Source: Gammaproteobacteria bacterium
Lineage (GTDB): Bacteria; Pseudomonadota; Gammaproteobacteria; Enterobacterales; Alteromonadaceae
DNA length: 51,630 nt
Direction: 5' to 3'
Assembly: GCA_018825965.1 (NCBI GenBank)
Contig: JAHKAA010000052.1
Span: 1-51,630 of the forward strand
Shown: positions 8,809 to 16,481 of the stretch, piece by piece
Layout: the number at the start of each line of letters is the position of its first letter
Position numbering within the stretch: the stretch's first letter is position 1
Program-made: the position numbers and the translations under genes
Notes under the pieces: model-generated
Database searches by the model: none
Seen by the model: only the letters and a program-made list of their open reading frames with translations
Told to the model about the DNA's origin: nothing

Positions 8809-8840
8809 ACTTTAAAACGGCCTGCAGGCCGTTTTAAAGT
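8809..8840. terminator. Perfect 32-bp palindrome between convergent genes
   Basis: ACTTTAAAACGGCCTG is followed directly by its own reverse complement. The A-rich and T-rich arms around a GC-rich centre fit a bidirectional intrinsic terminator for the secreted-protein gene (+) and rimO (-). Confidence 0.8.
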
Positions 8841-8875
8841 TTATCATCAAGGAGAAGGAAAACAGCGACATTGGC

Positions 8876-10276
8876 TTACTGAGCTAAGCTGCCCCATAAA
8901 TCGTATTCGTCCGCTTCTTCAATCACTACATCCACCAGGTCGCCTGGCTTTAATGAAGTTTCGCCGTTTAAGTACACAGCACCGTCAATTTCAGGAGCAT
9001 CAGCGAAGCTGCGGCCAATGGCGCCTTCGTCGTCCACTTCGTCAATGAGCACTTTAATAGTGCGGCCAATTTTAGCCTGTAAACGGGCGGCGCTGATGCG
9101 CTGCTGAGTTTCCATAAAGCGGTGGTAACGCTCATCTTTTACCTCTTCCGCAATTTGATCCGGCAAATCGTTGGCTTTAGCGCCTTCGACAGGGCTGTAT
9201 TTAAAGCAGCCTACGCGGTCGAGCTGAGCTTCTTCTAACCAGTTTAATAATTCCTGGAATTCTTCTTCAGTTTCGCCAGGGAAACCCACGATAAAAGTAG
9301 AACGTATTGTCAGTTCAGGGCAGATTTCACGCCATTTTTTGATACGCTCTAAGACACGGTCAGACTGACCCGGGCGTTTCATCAGCTTTAAAATACGCGG
9401 GCTGGCATGTTGGAAAGGAATGTCTAAGTAGGGTAATAACTTACCTTGCGCCATCAATGGAATGACATCATCCACATGTGGGTACGGATACACATAGTGC
9501 AGGCGAACCCAAATGCCTAAATCGGCTAAGGCTTCGCATAAAGATTGCATCGAAGTTTTAACCGGCTGGCCATTCCAGAAGCCAGTGCGGTGTTTCACAT
9601 CCACGCCATAAGCGCTGGTGTCCTGAGAAATAATCAGCAGTTCTTTGACACCGGCTTTTTGTAAACGCGCCGCTTCGTCCAGCACTTCGCCAATAGGGCG
9701 GCTGACCAAGTCGCCACGCATCGAAGGGATAATGCAGAAAGTACAGCGGTGATTACAGCCTTCAGAAATTTTTAAGTAGGCGTAATGTTTAGGTGTTAAT
9801 TTAATACCGTGGTCCGGTACTAATTGCATAAAAGGGTCATATTTTGGCTTAGGCACAAAGTCGTGCACCTGCTTTAATACGTTTTCATAAGCGTGTGGGC
9901 CTGTAATGCCTAATACATTTGGATGCACTTCACGGATTTCGTCTTCACGGGCACCTAAACAGCCTGTGACTATCACTTTGCCGTTTTCAGCCAAAGCTTC
10001 GCCTATGGTGTCTAAAGATTCCTGTACTGCGCTGTCGATAAAACCACAGGTGTTGACTATCACCAAAGCTGCATCGTCATAGCTTGGAACTATTTGATAA
10101 CCTTCAGTTTTTAACTGAGTCAGAATACGCTCTGAGTCCACCAGGTTTTTTGGGCAACCTAAACTTACAAACCCGATTTTTGCGCCTGAGCCGTTGGCTT
10201 GCGCCTGAGCTGTCAGACTTTTCACTGGTGTTTCCAGTGTGGTGGTTTGTGATGGGTCAAAGGTTTCGACTGTCAT
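8876..10276 (-). CDS. rimO: Ribosomal protein S12 methylthiotransferase RimO
   Basis: RimO is a radical-SAM enzyme that adds a methylthio group to an aspartate of ribosomal protein S12. The 466-residue length suits the family. In order it shows the N-terminal MTTase domain (GFVSLGCPKNLVDSERIL and VIVNTCGFID, with cysteines for the auxiliary cluster), the radical-SAM motif CNHRCTFC near residue 175, and a C-terminal TRAM domain. The opening 30 residues (TFDPSQTTTLETPVKSL) are an extra tail ahead of the conserved core. The GCPKNLVDSE wording separates RimO from MiaB. A start with AGGA seven bases upstream supports the ATG at 10276. Confidence 0.95.
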   Translation of the reverse strand: MTVETFDPSQTTTLETPVKSLTAQAQANGSGAKIGFVSLGCPKNLVDSERILTQLKTEGYQIVPSYDDAALVIVNTCGFIDSAVQESLDTIGEALAENGKVIVTGCLGAREDEIREVHPNVLGITGPHAYENVLKQVHDFVPKPKYDPFMQLVPDHGIKLTPKHYAYLKISEGCNHRCTFCIIPSMRGDLVSRPIGEVLDEAARLQKAGVKELLIISQDTSAYGVDVKHRTGFWNGQPVKTSMQSLCEALADLGIWVRLHYVYPYPHVDDVIPLMAQGKLLPYLDIPFQHASPRILKLMKRPGQSDRVLERIKKWREICPELTIRSTFIVGFPGETEEEFQELLNWLEEAQLDRVGCFKYSPVEGAKANDLPDQIAEEVKDERYHRFMETQQRISAARLQAKIGRTIKVLIDEVDDEGAIGRSFADAPEIDGAVYLNGETSLKPGDLVDVVIEEADEYDLWGSLAQ

Positions 10277-10526
10277 GTAAATCCTGCAAAGTAAAAGGGC
10301 CGGAAAAAAAGTGCGCGGATTATACCTGAATCAACCGGAAGAAACAGTGCTTGCTGTATAAAAAACACTCAATAAGAGGGCGTTATCTTCGGCTAAAGCA
10401 ACAGGAACAGCAGAAAGTGATTAAACAGATGGCGTTATGCGGCCAACTGCACTGTAACTTTATTGATCCTGACCAATACTCTTGGCGTAGCTGTTTCACT
10501 TCACCTTTCTTTTTACAGGAGTTCCT

Positions 10527-11528
10527 ATGATCAAAGCTTATGCAGCATTAAAACCTCATTCACCTTTAGCTGAGATTGAGTTCGAGCCAGGTCCTTTAGG
10601 GCGACAGGACGTTGAAATTGATGTGGATTATTGTGGTATTTGCCACTCTGATTTATCCATGATCAATAACGAATGGGGTATGTCGTCTTATCCCTTAGTG
10701 GCTGGTCATGAAGTTGTAGGTCGTATTGCCGCTGTAGGTGCCGATGTCAGTCATCTGACGAAAGATCAGGTCGTCGGGCTGGGCTGGCATTCGGGTTATT
10801 GTCAGGTGTGCAGCAGTTGTGGCAGTGGCGATCACAATTTATGTGCTTCAGCCCAAGGCACTATTGTCGGTCGTCACGGTGGTTTTGCCGATAAAGTGCG
10901 GGCTAATGCAGCCAGTGTAGTGGCTTTGCCAGAGGGCATGGACGCAAAAACCGCAGGCCCTTTGTTTTGTGGTGGTATTACGGTGTTTAACCCTATGCTG
11001 CAGTTTGATGTCAAAGCGACCGACAAAGTGGCTGTGATAGGCATTGGTGGTTTAGGCCATATAGCGTTGCAGTTTTTACGGGCCTTTGGTTGTGAAGTCA
11101 CAGCTTTTACCTCCAGCGAAAGCAAAACCGCCGAAGCCAAAGAGTTAGGCGCTCATCATTGCATTAATTCCAGAGATGCAGATGACATAGCTGCAGCTGC
11201 AGGGCGTTTTGATTTTATTTTAACCACAGTGAATGTGAAATTAGACTGGAACTTATACCTTTCCACCCTCAAGCCTAAAGGCCGGCTGCATTTTGTTGGC
11301 GCGACTTTAGAGCCTTTGGATCTGAACGTATTTAGCCTGATTATGGCGCAGCGTTCTGTGTCTGGTTCACCTGTTGGCAGCCCTGCAACTATTAAAAAGA
11401 TGCTGGATTTTGCTGTGCAGCATGACATTAAGCCAGTTGTTGAGACCTTTAAGTTTGATCAAATCAACGAAGCTATAGCGCATTTGGAAAGTGGTAAAGC
11501 CCGTTACCGTATAGTGTTGGAAAGGTAA
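10527..11528 (+). CDS. ahr: Zinc-dependent NADPH aldehyde reductase / alcohol dehydrogenase, Ahr (YjgB)-like
   Basis: The 333-residue protein is a medium-chain dehydrogenase of the cinnamyl-alcohol type. DYCGICHSDLSM supplies the catalytic-zinc cysteine, GHEVVGR the histidine and glutamate, and a structural-zinc cysteine cluster follows (CQVCSSCGSGDHNLC). The coenzyme fold has GIGGLGHIALQF. The order and wording (CGICHSDLSMINNEWG, AGPLFCGGITVF, LDWNLYLSTL) closely resemble E. coli Ahr, which reduces many aldehydes with NADPH. A role in detoxifying aldehydes is therefore likely. The ATG has CAGGAG six bases upstream. It is followed by its own terminator, so it is a single-gene unit. Confidence 0.88.
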   Translation: MIKAYAALKPHSPLAEIEFEPGPLGRQDVEIDVDYCGICHSDLSMINNEWGMSSYPLVAGHEVVGRIAAVGADVSHLTKDQVVGLGWHSGYCQVCSSCGSGDHNLCASAQGTIVGRHGGFADKVRANAASVVALPEGMDAKTAGPLFCGGITVFNPMLQFDVKATDKVAVIGIGGLGHIALQFLRAFGCEVTAFTSSESKTAEAKELGAHHCINSRDADDIAAAAGRFDFILTTVNVKLDWNLYLSTLKPKGRLHFVGATLEPLDLNVFSLIMAQRSVSGSPVGSPATIKKMLDFAVQHDIKPVVETFKFDQINEAIAHLESGKARYRIVLER

Positions 11529-11539
11529 ATTAATGAAAC

Positions 11540-11572
11540 AAAGCCTCTGTGTTCTTTTGGCACAGGGGCTTT
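11540..11572 (+). terminator. Intrinsic terminator of the alcohol dehydrogenase gene
   Basis: AAAGCCTCTGTG pairs with CACAGGGGCTTT (one G-T pair) around a 9-base loop, shortly after the stop codon at 11528. Confidence 0.75.
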
Positions 11573-11805
11573 GCAGGCATCAGAAAATTCTGCGCCCCCT
11601 CGAATTGGCTTACTGATCTTCAGTTTGGCACGGGTGAGTGCTGCACCTTCCATCTTCTTTTCTGTAATTTATTCTGTTTAATTTATCTGGACAATTTCCC
11701 GAGTTTGTACCATTTTTGATCGAGAATCAGCGCCAGCATTCTCAGAGTTAAATTGTTTTACTGGTGGGCGCCTTTTATAAAAATCATAAAAGAAGGACCT
11801 GCCCT
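11573..11805 (+). other. Intergenic stretch before the coiled-coil operon
   Basis: About 230 bp without a gene. It presumably holds the promoter of the downstream operon. AGAAGGA at 11791-11797 is the ribosome site for the GTG at 11806. I see no other structure except a short CAGAA/TTCTG hairpin near 11580. Confidence 0.5.
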
Positions 11806-12729
11806 GTGTTGTTAAACGCATTGAATGTTCAAAAATTTCCACAGTATTTCTCTGTCATCGTTCTGCTTGTTTTGACATTTTTTCCTGTCACTGTTTTTGC
11901 TCAGCTTGCACCTGCTGAGCGCGAGGAATTAAACACTTTATTACTCAAGGCCCGTGATGTGAACACTGTACTGCAAAGCAGGGTGCAATGTTACACGGAT
12001 AAAGATTCGGGATTCCAGTCGCAAAGCAGCCAGTTGCAGCAACAAGCCGGAGAGTTACATCAGCAGAAGCAGCATGTATCTGCTGAACTGCAGAGAGTGG
12101 AAGCTGAAGCTGAAGGCTTTCGCCAGCAACTGCAGCAGGCCCGTCAGATGCTGGCTCAATCTCAAAATCGAATGATGCAGGTTGAAGCCGAGATCTATGG
12201 CAAGCAGGCCGAACTGGACAAATGCAAAGATGACTTGGGCTTCTTAGGCTTCTTAGGCTTCTTAGGCTTTTTATGTGATTTTGCCGGAGAGCTCTTAGGT
12301 CTGAACAGCCAATTGCGTCAGTTGTCTGCTGAACGGCAAGCTCATGAATTGACAGCCAACTCTTTACTACTGCATTTTCAGGCAGCCGAAAACCGGCAAC
12401 GTCAGGCTGAACAGCAGTTGCAGGACGCTCAGAATAAACTGGATCAGGCGCAAGTTCAGCTTGCTGTCACGGAAGACAGAATTAAAGTATTGAAGCTATC
12501 CCTCGAAGAAATCCGTGCTGTCAGACAGCAGTATACGACCCAGCATAAGAGTTTTAGCCTCAGTTTTGAGGAGTTCGAAAGTCTGGATCCTGCATCAGAC
12601 CGCCGTTCGGTGATCCGGCGTTTGCGACAGGAGTCCACTGCGCTGAGTGAAGTGCTCATTAAAGCTCAAAGCTTACTGGACAAAAATGGTCTGCCATTAC
12701 CTGATGGCGAGCGTATCTGTGCTGTTTAA
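11806..12729 (+). CDS. Exported coiled-coil protein with a (Gly-Phe-Leu)4 insert, first gene of a two-gene operon
   Basis: I do not recognise this family. A GTG at 11806 with AGAAGGA 8 bases upstream gives 307 residues; an earlier GTG at 11764 adds 14 residues but lacks a ribosome site. Residues 1-35 form a signal peptide ending FAQ. Nearly all the rest is glutamine-rich coiled coil (about 45-140 and 160-280), broken near residue 145-156 by GFLGFLGFLGFLCDFAG. That insert is encoded by a 9-bp unit (GGCTTCTTA) repeated about four times. The gene product should be periplasmic or secreted. The next gene follows after 20 bp, so the two are probably co-transcribed. A helical, coiled-coil protein with a central hydrophobic patch could be part of a pore-forming or envelope-spanning assembly, but this is inference from shape. 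Confidence 0.7.
   Translation: MLLNALNVQKFPQYFSVIVLLVLTFFPVTVFAQLAPAEREELNTLLLKARDVNTVLQSRVQCYTDKDSGFQSQSSQLQQQAGELHQQKQHVSAELQRVEAEAEGFRQQLQQARQMLAQSQNRMMQVEAEIYGKQAELDKCKDDLGFLGFLGFLGFLCDFAGELLGLNSQLRQLSAERQAHELTANSLLLHFQAAENRQRQAEQQLQDAQNKLDQAQVQLAVTEDRIKVLKLSLEEIRAVRQQYTTQHKSFSLSFEEFESLDPASDRRSVIRRLRQESTALSEVLIKAQSLLDKNGLPLPDGERICAV
12238..12273 (+). repeat. Four tandem 9-bp units encoding GFL
   Basis: GGCTTCTTA is repeated in tandem, the last copy with one T in place of C. In frame it encodes Gly-Phe-Leu four times in the middle of a coiled coil. The unit is a multiple of three, so changes in copy number would lengthen or shorten the hydrophobic patch without shifting the frame. Confidence 0.85.
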
Positions 12730-12749
12730 ATCAACTGGAGGAAAGTTTT

Positions 12750-14588
12750 ATGGCTAATGAAAACCAAATCGTCAGCGTTGAATTTGATATCAACAAACGT
12801 ATTGACGCAAGACTGGAAACTATTCTGAAAAATGAACCTTTGAATTTGCCTGGAGGCAATGATCCACTGGTTGAAGACTATATCCGGAAAATTGAAGGCA
12901 CATACAACGTAGCTCGTTCTAAAGAAGATACGGATAACGCTATAAGTTTGTTGTACATCGCTTATAACACTACACCACAGGAAGAGGGAAAGATCCGCGT
13001 TGGTATCGATGAACTGATGAGTCGGCTGATCGCGGCTCAGCAGGAAAGTGAGTTAAAAATGCGTGGTGCTGTTGCTGATACTGGCCGCATTCTGAAATCA
13101 TTACGGGAACTTTTTGGTGACTGGGCTGAAGCCCGTGATAGTGAAGACATTCAGCAGCTAAAAGATTTTGTCGGGGAGGATCTGTTTGATCTTGCCAAAG
13201 AAATTAAAAGTCGCGCAGAGCGGATAAGTTCAGACCTGGCCAAAATAGCCAAAACCTATGATGGCATTATTGCTGAAACTACAAAAGCAACCAGTCAGGG
13301 CGAGCAAGCGCTGTCGACCCGCCTGAAAAACAAAGCAGAGATAGAAAAAGAAATTGTCAAAAACAATGCAGAGCGCGAAAAGATGGAAAGCCTGATAAAA
13401 GACCTGCAGGCCGACATTACTAAATATGAAAAACTGGCGAATGAGTACAAATCACAGGCTAAAACTGCAGAGGACCGTGCTTTTTTAATGTCGATAGTAA
13501 GGGTTGGGGCTCAGATGATTTCAGCTACTATTCCCGCTATTACCGCAGGCATTACCGGAGCCGCCACAGGTGGCACTTCACTGATTGCCGCTGCAGCTGT
13601 TAACACTGCAAAGCAACTGCTCAATTCAGACACTGTGGCTACTGAAAATGACACCACGGCGCAAGTAATTGAAAAGAAAAAAGAGATAGCTGACAAAAAA
13701 GCGGATAAAGCAAAAGCCGAGCGGGAAAAGGCTGAGTTAGTGAAGAAAAGCAAAGAGCTGATCGCAGAAAAAGAAAAAATTGAAACTTCTGCCGGGCTGG
13801 ATGACGACAACAAAAAAACAAAGCTGATGGCAGTGAAAAGCCGGATTGACAGCAATGATGCGGAGATCAAGGAAAAGGACGATAAAATTTCCGATGTGAC
13901 TACGTCGCTGAATGCGTTGAATGCTGCATTAAAGTCGCTGGATAAAAACATGGGCGAAATGGCTGATAAGCAAGAGCAACAGGCCAGCAATCTGCGTGCT
14001 TTGCAAATGAAAATGCTGGAGAAAGTTGAGGCTTATCAACAGGAAAAACGTAATCAGGCAGCTGAGTTGGTGAAGATCAACGCTTTGCTTAAAGGTCAGC
14101 GCACTGAAGAAGAAACTATACAGCTGGCTATCAAATCACTGAATTTGAGTCTGGTTGCACTGAAAAGAGTGCGTGAGATTATTGTCGAAGTGTCGTTTTT
14201 CTTTAAATCCTTTGCCGATTTTATGCAGCAGGTGATGAACAATGCGGCTGAACATTCGGAGCTGTTGCAAAAGGTGATTGATCAGGACAAGCTGACTAAA
14301 AGCTTTACCAAGCGTTTGATCCGCAATACCAATGACTTTTTTATTACTCAAGCTGCCGAATGGCAGGCGGTGGAAATAGTGTCAGCCAAATTTGTTGATA
14401 ATTTTAAAGATGGCTGGAGCAAGCTGAACAAGCTTAGCGGTAACTATTTGACGGGTGATCTGTTAAAAGCCTATCTGGATGTTGCTGCAGGTCAGATTGA
14501 GGATATTTCCTTTAAACGTAAAGAGGCTGCCACGGCCAAATTGGCTGAACTGAACGAATATCGTGATCGGATACGATCACAAGGTTAA
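12750..14588 (+). CDS. Long coiled-coil protein with a central hydrophobic segment, second gene of a two-gene operon
   Basis: A 612-residue protein of no family I know. The ATG has GGAGG 8 bases upstream. There is no signal peptide. Residues 1-150 are mixed helical, 150-243 are charged coiled coil, and 244-290 are strongly hydrophobic and small-residue rich (MISATIPAITAGITGAATGG and AAAAVNTAKQLL). A very charged lysine/glutamate coiled coil follows (about 300-430), then another helical part to the end. A coiled coil folded back around a hydrophobic hairpin is the general plan of alpha-helical pore-forming toxins such as HBL, ClyA and XaxA/B. I do not see any diagnostic motif, so the comparison is only architectural. 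It shares an operon with an exported coiled-coil protein that has its own hydrophobic insert. Confidence 0.7.
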   Translation: MANENQIVSVEFDINKRIDARLETILKNEPLNLPGGNDPLVEDYIRKIEGTYNVARSKEDTDNAISLLYIAYNTTPQEEGKIRVGIDELMSRLIAAQQESELKMRGAVADTGRILKSLRELFGDWAEARDSEDIQQLKDFVGEDLFDLAKEIKSRAERISSDLAKIAKTYDGIIAETTKATSQGEQALSTRLKNKAEIEKEIVKNNAEREKMESLIKDLQADITKYEKLANEYKSQAKTAEDRAFLMSIVRVGAQMISATIPAITAGITGAATGGTSLIAAAAVNTAKQLLNSDTVATENDTTAQVIEKKKEIADKKADKAKAEREKAELVKKSKELIAEKEKIETSAGLDDDNKKTKLMAVKSRIDSNDAEIKEKDDKISDVTTSLNALNAALKSLDKNMGEMADKQEQQASNLRALQMKMLEKVEAYQQEKRNQAAELVKINALLKGQRTEEETIQLAIKSLNLSLVALKRVREIIVEVSFFFKSFADFMQQVMNNAAEHSELLQKVIDQDKLTKSFTKRLIRNTNDFFITQAAEWQAVEIVSAKFVDNFKDGWSKLNKLSGNYLTGDLLKAYLDVAAGQIEDISFKRKEAATAKLAELNEYRDRIRSQG

Positions 14589-14597
14589 GTTCTTATA

Positions 14598-14628
14598 GCT
14601 GCAGCACTGGTAACCCCTATGCTGCAGC
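14598..14628 (+). terminator. Hairpin after the coiled-coil operon
   Basis: GCTGCAGCA pairs perfectly with TGCTGCAGC across a 13-base loop, starting 10 bases after the stop codon. There is no T-run, so it may be a 3'-end stabiliser rather than an intrinsic terminator. Confidence 0.5.
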
Positions 14629-14780
14629 GTTGGATACGCAGGATGATAAAATCAAAGGTCGAAATGCGGCCAAAACCGGTTTTTTAACGTCAGGTTTTGA
14701 GAGGAGGACTGGTTGCTTTGCTGTGGCTTAGGTATAACTAAAGATAACCAAATAAGAACAGTCACTTAGAAGAGATAAAA

Positions 14781-16424
14781 ATGGCCTTTCACTTTTCCCG
14801 TCCTGTTGCACTGCTGTTTACTGTATTGAGTTGTGCCGCGTCAGCACAGAGTCTGTTGCTAGAAAATATCACACTGGTGGATGTAAAAAGCTTACAACTC
14901 AAAGCAGGTCAAACCGTTGTGATTGATGGTGACAGCATCAGTGCTGTGTATGCCACCGGCAGTAAAAAACGTCCGGCTGGCAGTACAGTGCTGGATATGA
15001 AAGCTTTGTATTTGTTGCCGGGACTGATCGATGCTCATGTGCATCATGCCACTGAACCAGAAGGCGGCGATAACGCTGAGGCCACACAAAAACGCTTGAG
15101 TGCTTTATTAAGAGGTGGCGTGACTTCAGTTCGGGATATGGGCGGTGATGTCCGGGTGCTGACTGGCTTAAAGCGTCAGGCTGAACTGGATTTAATTCAG
15201 TCGCCTGATATTTATTATTCGGTCATTATTGGTGGGCAAGAATTTTTCAGCGACCCCAGAACTGTAGCTTCTGCCCGCGGAAAAACCCCTGGTGATACCG
15301 ACTGGATGCGTGCTGTGAATGCTCAGACCGACTTTGATGCCTTGATGTTACGTACCCTGGGGACTGGCGCAACAGGCATTAAAATTTACGCCAAAGTACC
15401 GGCTGATCTGATGCCCGAACTTTCGGCTGCGGCGAAAAAGTATGGTGTAAAAGTATGGGCTCATGCTTATGTGGGGCCTGCTAAACCTGAAGATGCAGTG
15501 CAAGCCGGGGTCGAAGTGATTTCTCATGCGCCTGATTTAGCCGCTACTGTTATTTCGTCCTATGAAAACTGGCGGCGCAAAGACTTACCTGTGTCCGCAG
15601 AGGTTAAAAAGGCGTCTTTTGAGCCTGCCAGTTATCAAAGCTTACTGACACAAATGAAGCAACAGGGCACCATGCTGGATGCCACTTTAACTATTTTTCA
15701 TCAGCTGCAACAACGTAACCTGAATGCGGCCACTATCTACCAGCATGGATTATTATTTACAAAGTTAGCGCATCAGCATGGCATTAAAATTGTTGCCGGC
15801 ACAGATTATCTGAGTGATAAAGCAGGGCTGGATTACCCTATGGTGCACCAGGAAATGCAGTTATTGGTTGAACAAGCCGGCTTGACGCCACTGCAAGCTA
15901 TTCAGGCTGCGACTTTACATGGCGCAGAAGCCATAGGTATAGCGGATCAGGTGGGCAGCATAGAACCAGGGAAAAAAGCGAACTTAATGATCCTGTCGGC
16001 GAACCCTGCAGATGCCATCAGCAATAGTCGTCAGATCGCTCATGTGATTAAAAATGGCCGTTTTGTATACAGAGGCGATGATAGTCGCTTGCCGTTCAGC
16101 AATGCGCGCGCCGTGAACGGCGTTTTGTATCTGTCCGGGCAGTTGGGGAATTTCCCCGGCACTATGGTGCTGAACGGGCAGACGATAGAAAGTCAGATGC
16201 AACAAACGATGCAGAATATTGGTTCTGTATTACAACAGCATAAACTTGGTTTTGAGGCGGTGTTTAAATGCACTTTAATGCTGGCAGATATCAACGACTG
16301 GCCTGCAGCCAACACTCTTTATCTTCAGTATATGAAAGCTCCTTTGCCTGCCAGAAGCGCTTTTGCAGCCAGTGGTCTGGCACTGGGCGCTAAGGTTGAA
16401 GTGGAGTGTATGGCAAAACTGTAG
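14781..16424 (+). CDS. Secreted amidohydrolase fused to a C-terminal RidA-family domain
   Basis: A 547-residue protein with a signal peptide (cleavage after ASA near residue 22). Residues 25-425 are a metal-dependent amidohydrolase of the prolidase / imidazolonepropionase-like group: DAHVHH binds the first metal, KIYAK supplies a likely bridging lysine, WAHAYV and ISHAPDL give two histidines, and GTDYL the catalytic aspartate. The last 115 residues (from about 430) are a YjgF/YER057c/UK114 (RidA) domain, with NGVLYLSGQLGN and PARSAFAASGLALGAKVEVE; the arginine in PARSAF is at the place of the RidA catalytic arginine. RidA normally hydrolyses reactive enamines or imines, so the fusion may clear a product of the first domain. 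Substrate unknown. The gene has its own promoter region. Confidence 0.82.
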   Translation: MAFHFSRPVALLFTVLSCAASAQSLLLENITLVDVKSLQLKAGQTVVIDGDSISAVYATGSKKRPAGSTVLDMKALYLLPGLIDAHVHHATEPEGGDNAEATQKRLSALLRGGVTSVRDMGGDVRVLTGLKRQAELDLIQSPDIYYSVIIGGQEFFSDPRTVASARGKTPGDTDWMRAVNAQTDFDALMLRTLGTGATGIKIYAKVPADLMPELSAAAKKYGVKVWAHAYVGPAKPEDAVQAGVEVISHAPDLAATVISSYENWRRKDLPVSAEVKKASFEPASYQSLLTQMKQQGTMLDATLTIFHQLQQRNLNAATIYQHGLLFTKLAHQHGIKIVAGTDYLSDKAGLDYPMVHQEMQLLVEQAGLTPLQAIQAATLHGAEAIGIADQVGSIEPGKKANLMILSANPADAISNSRQIAHVIKNGRFVYRGDDSRLPFSNARAVNGVLYLSGQLGNFPGTMVLNGQTIESQMQQTMQNIGSVLQQHKLGFEAVFKCTLMLADINDWPAANTLYLQYMKAPLPARSAFAASGLALGAKVEVECMAKL

Positions 16425-16481
16425 CGCTTTAATTATTGCTTACAAAATTAAGGGCCGAATTGCTTTAGCAGTCAGCTTGTT

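Noticed and set aside
8776..9048. A 90-codon + strand frame over the end of rimO
   Set aside because: It is antisense to the RimO TRAM region and spans the terminator.
10351..10530. An open frame of 59 codons (TTG start, + strand) whose TGA overlaps the ATG of the alcohol dehydrogenase gene
   Set aside because: It has no ribosome site and begins with a rare start codon; the ATGA overlap is probably chance, and the region should hold the promoter.
11573..11763. A minus-strand stretch that reads like a short protein fragment (ALTRAKLKISKPIRGG)
   Set aside because: Too short and without start or family features; it could be a relic but I cannot support it.
13511..13990. A 159-codon frame on the minus strand inside the coiled-coil gene
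   Set aside because: It is the serine/leucine-rich shadow of a lysine/glutamate-rich coiled coil.
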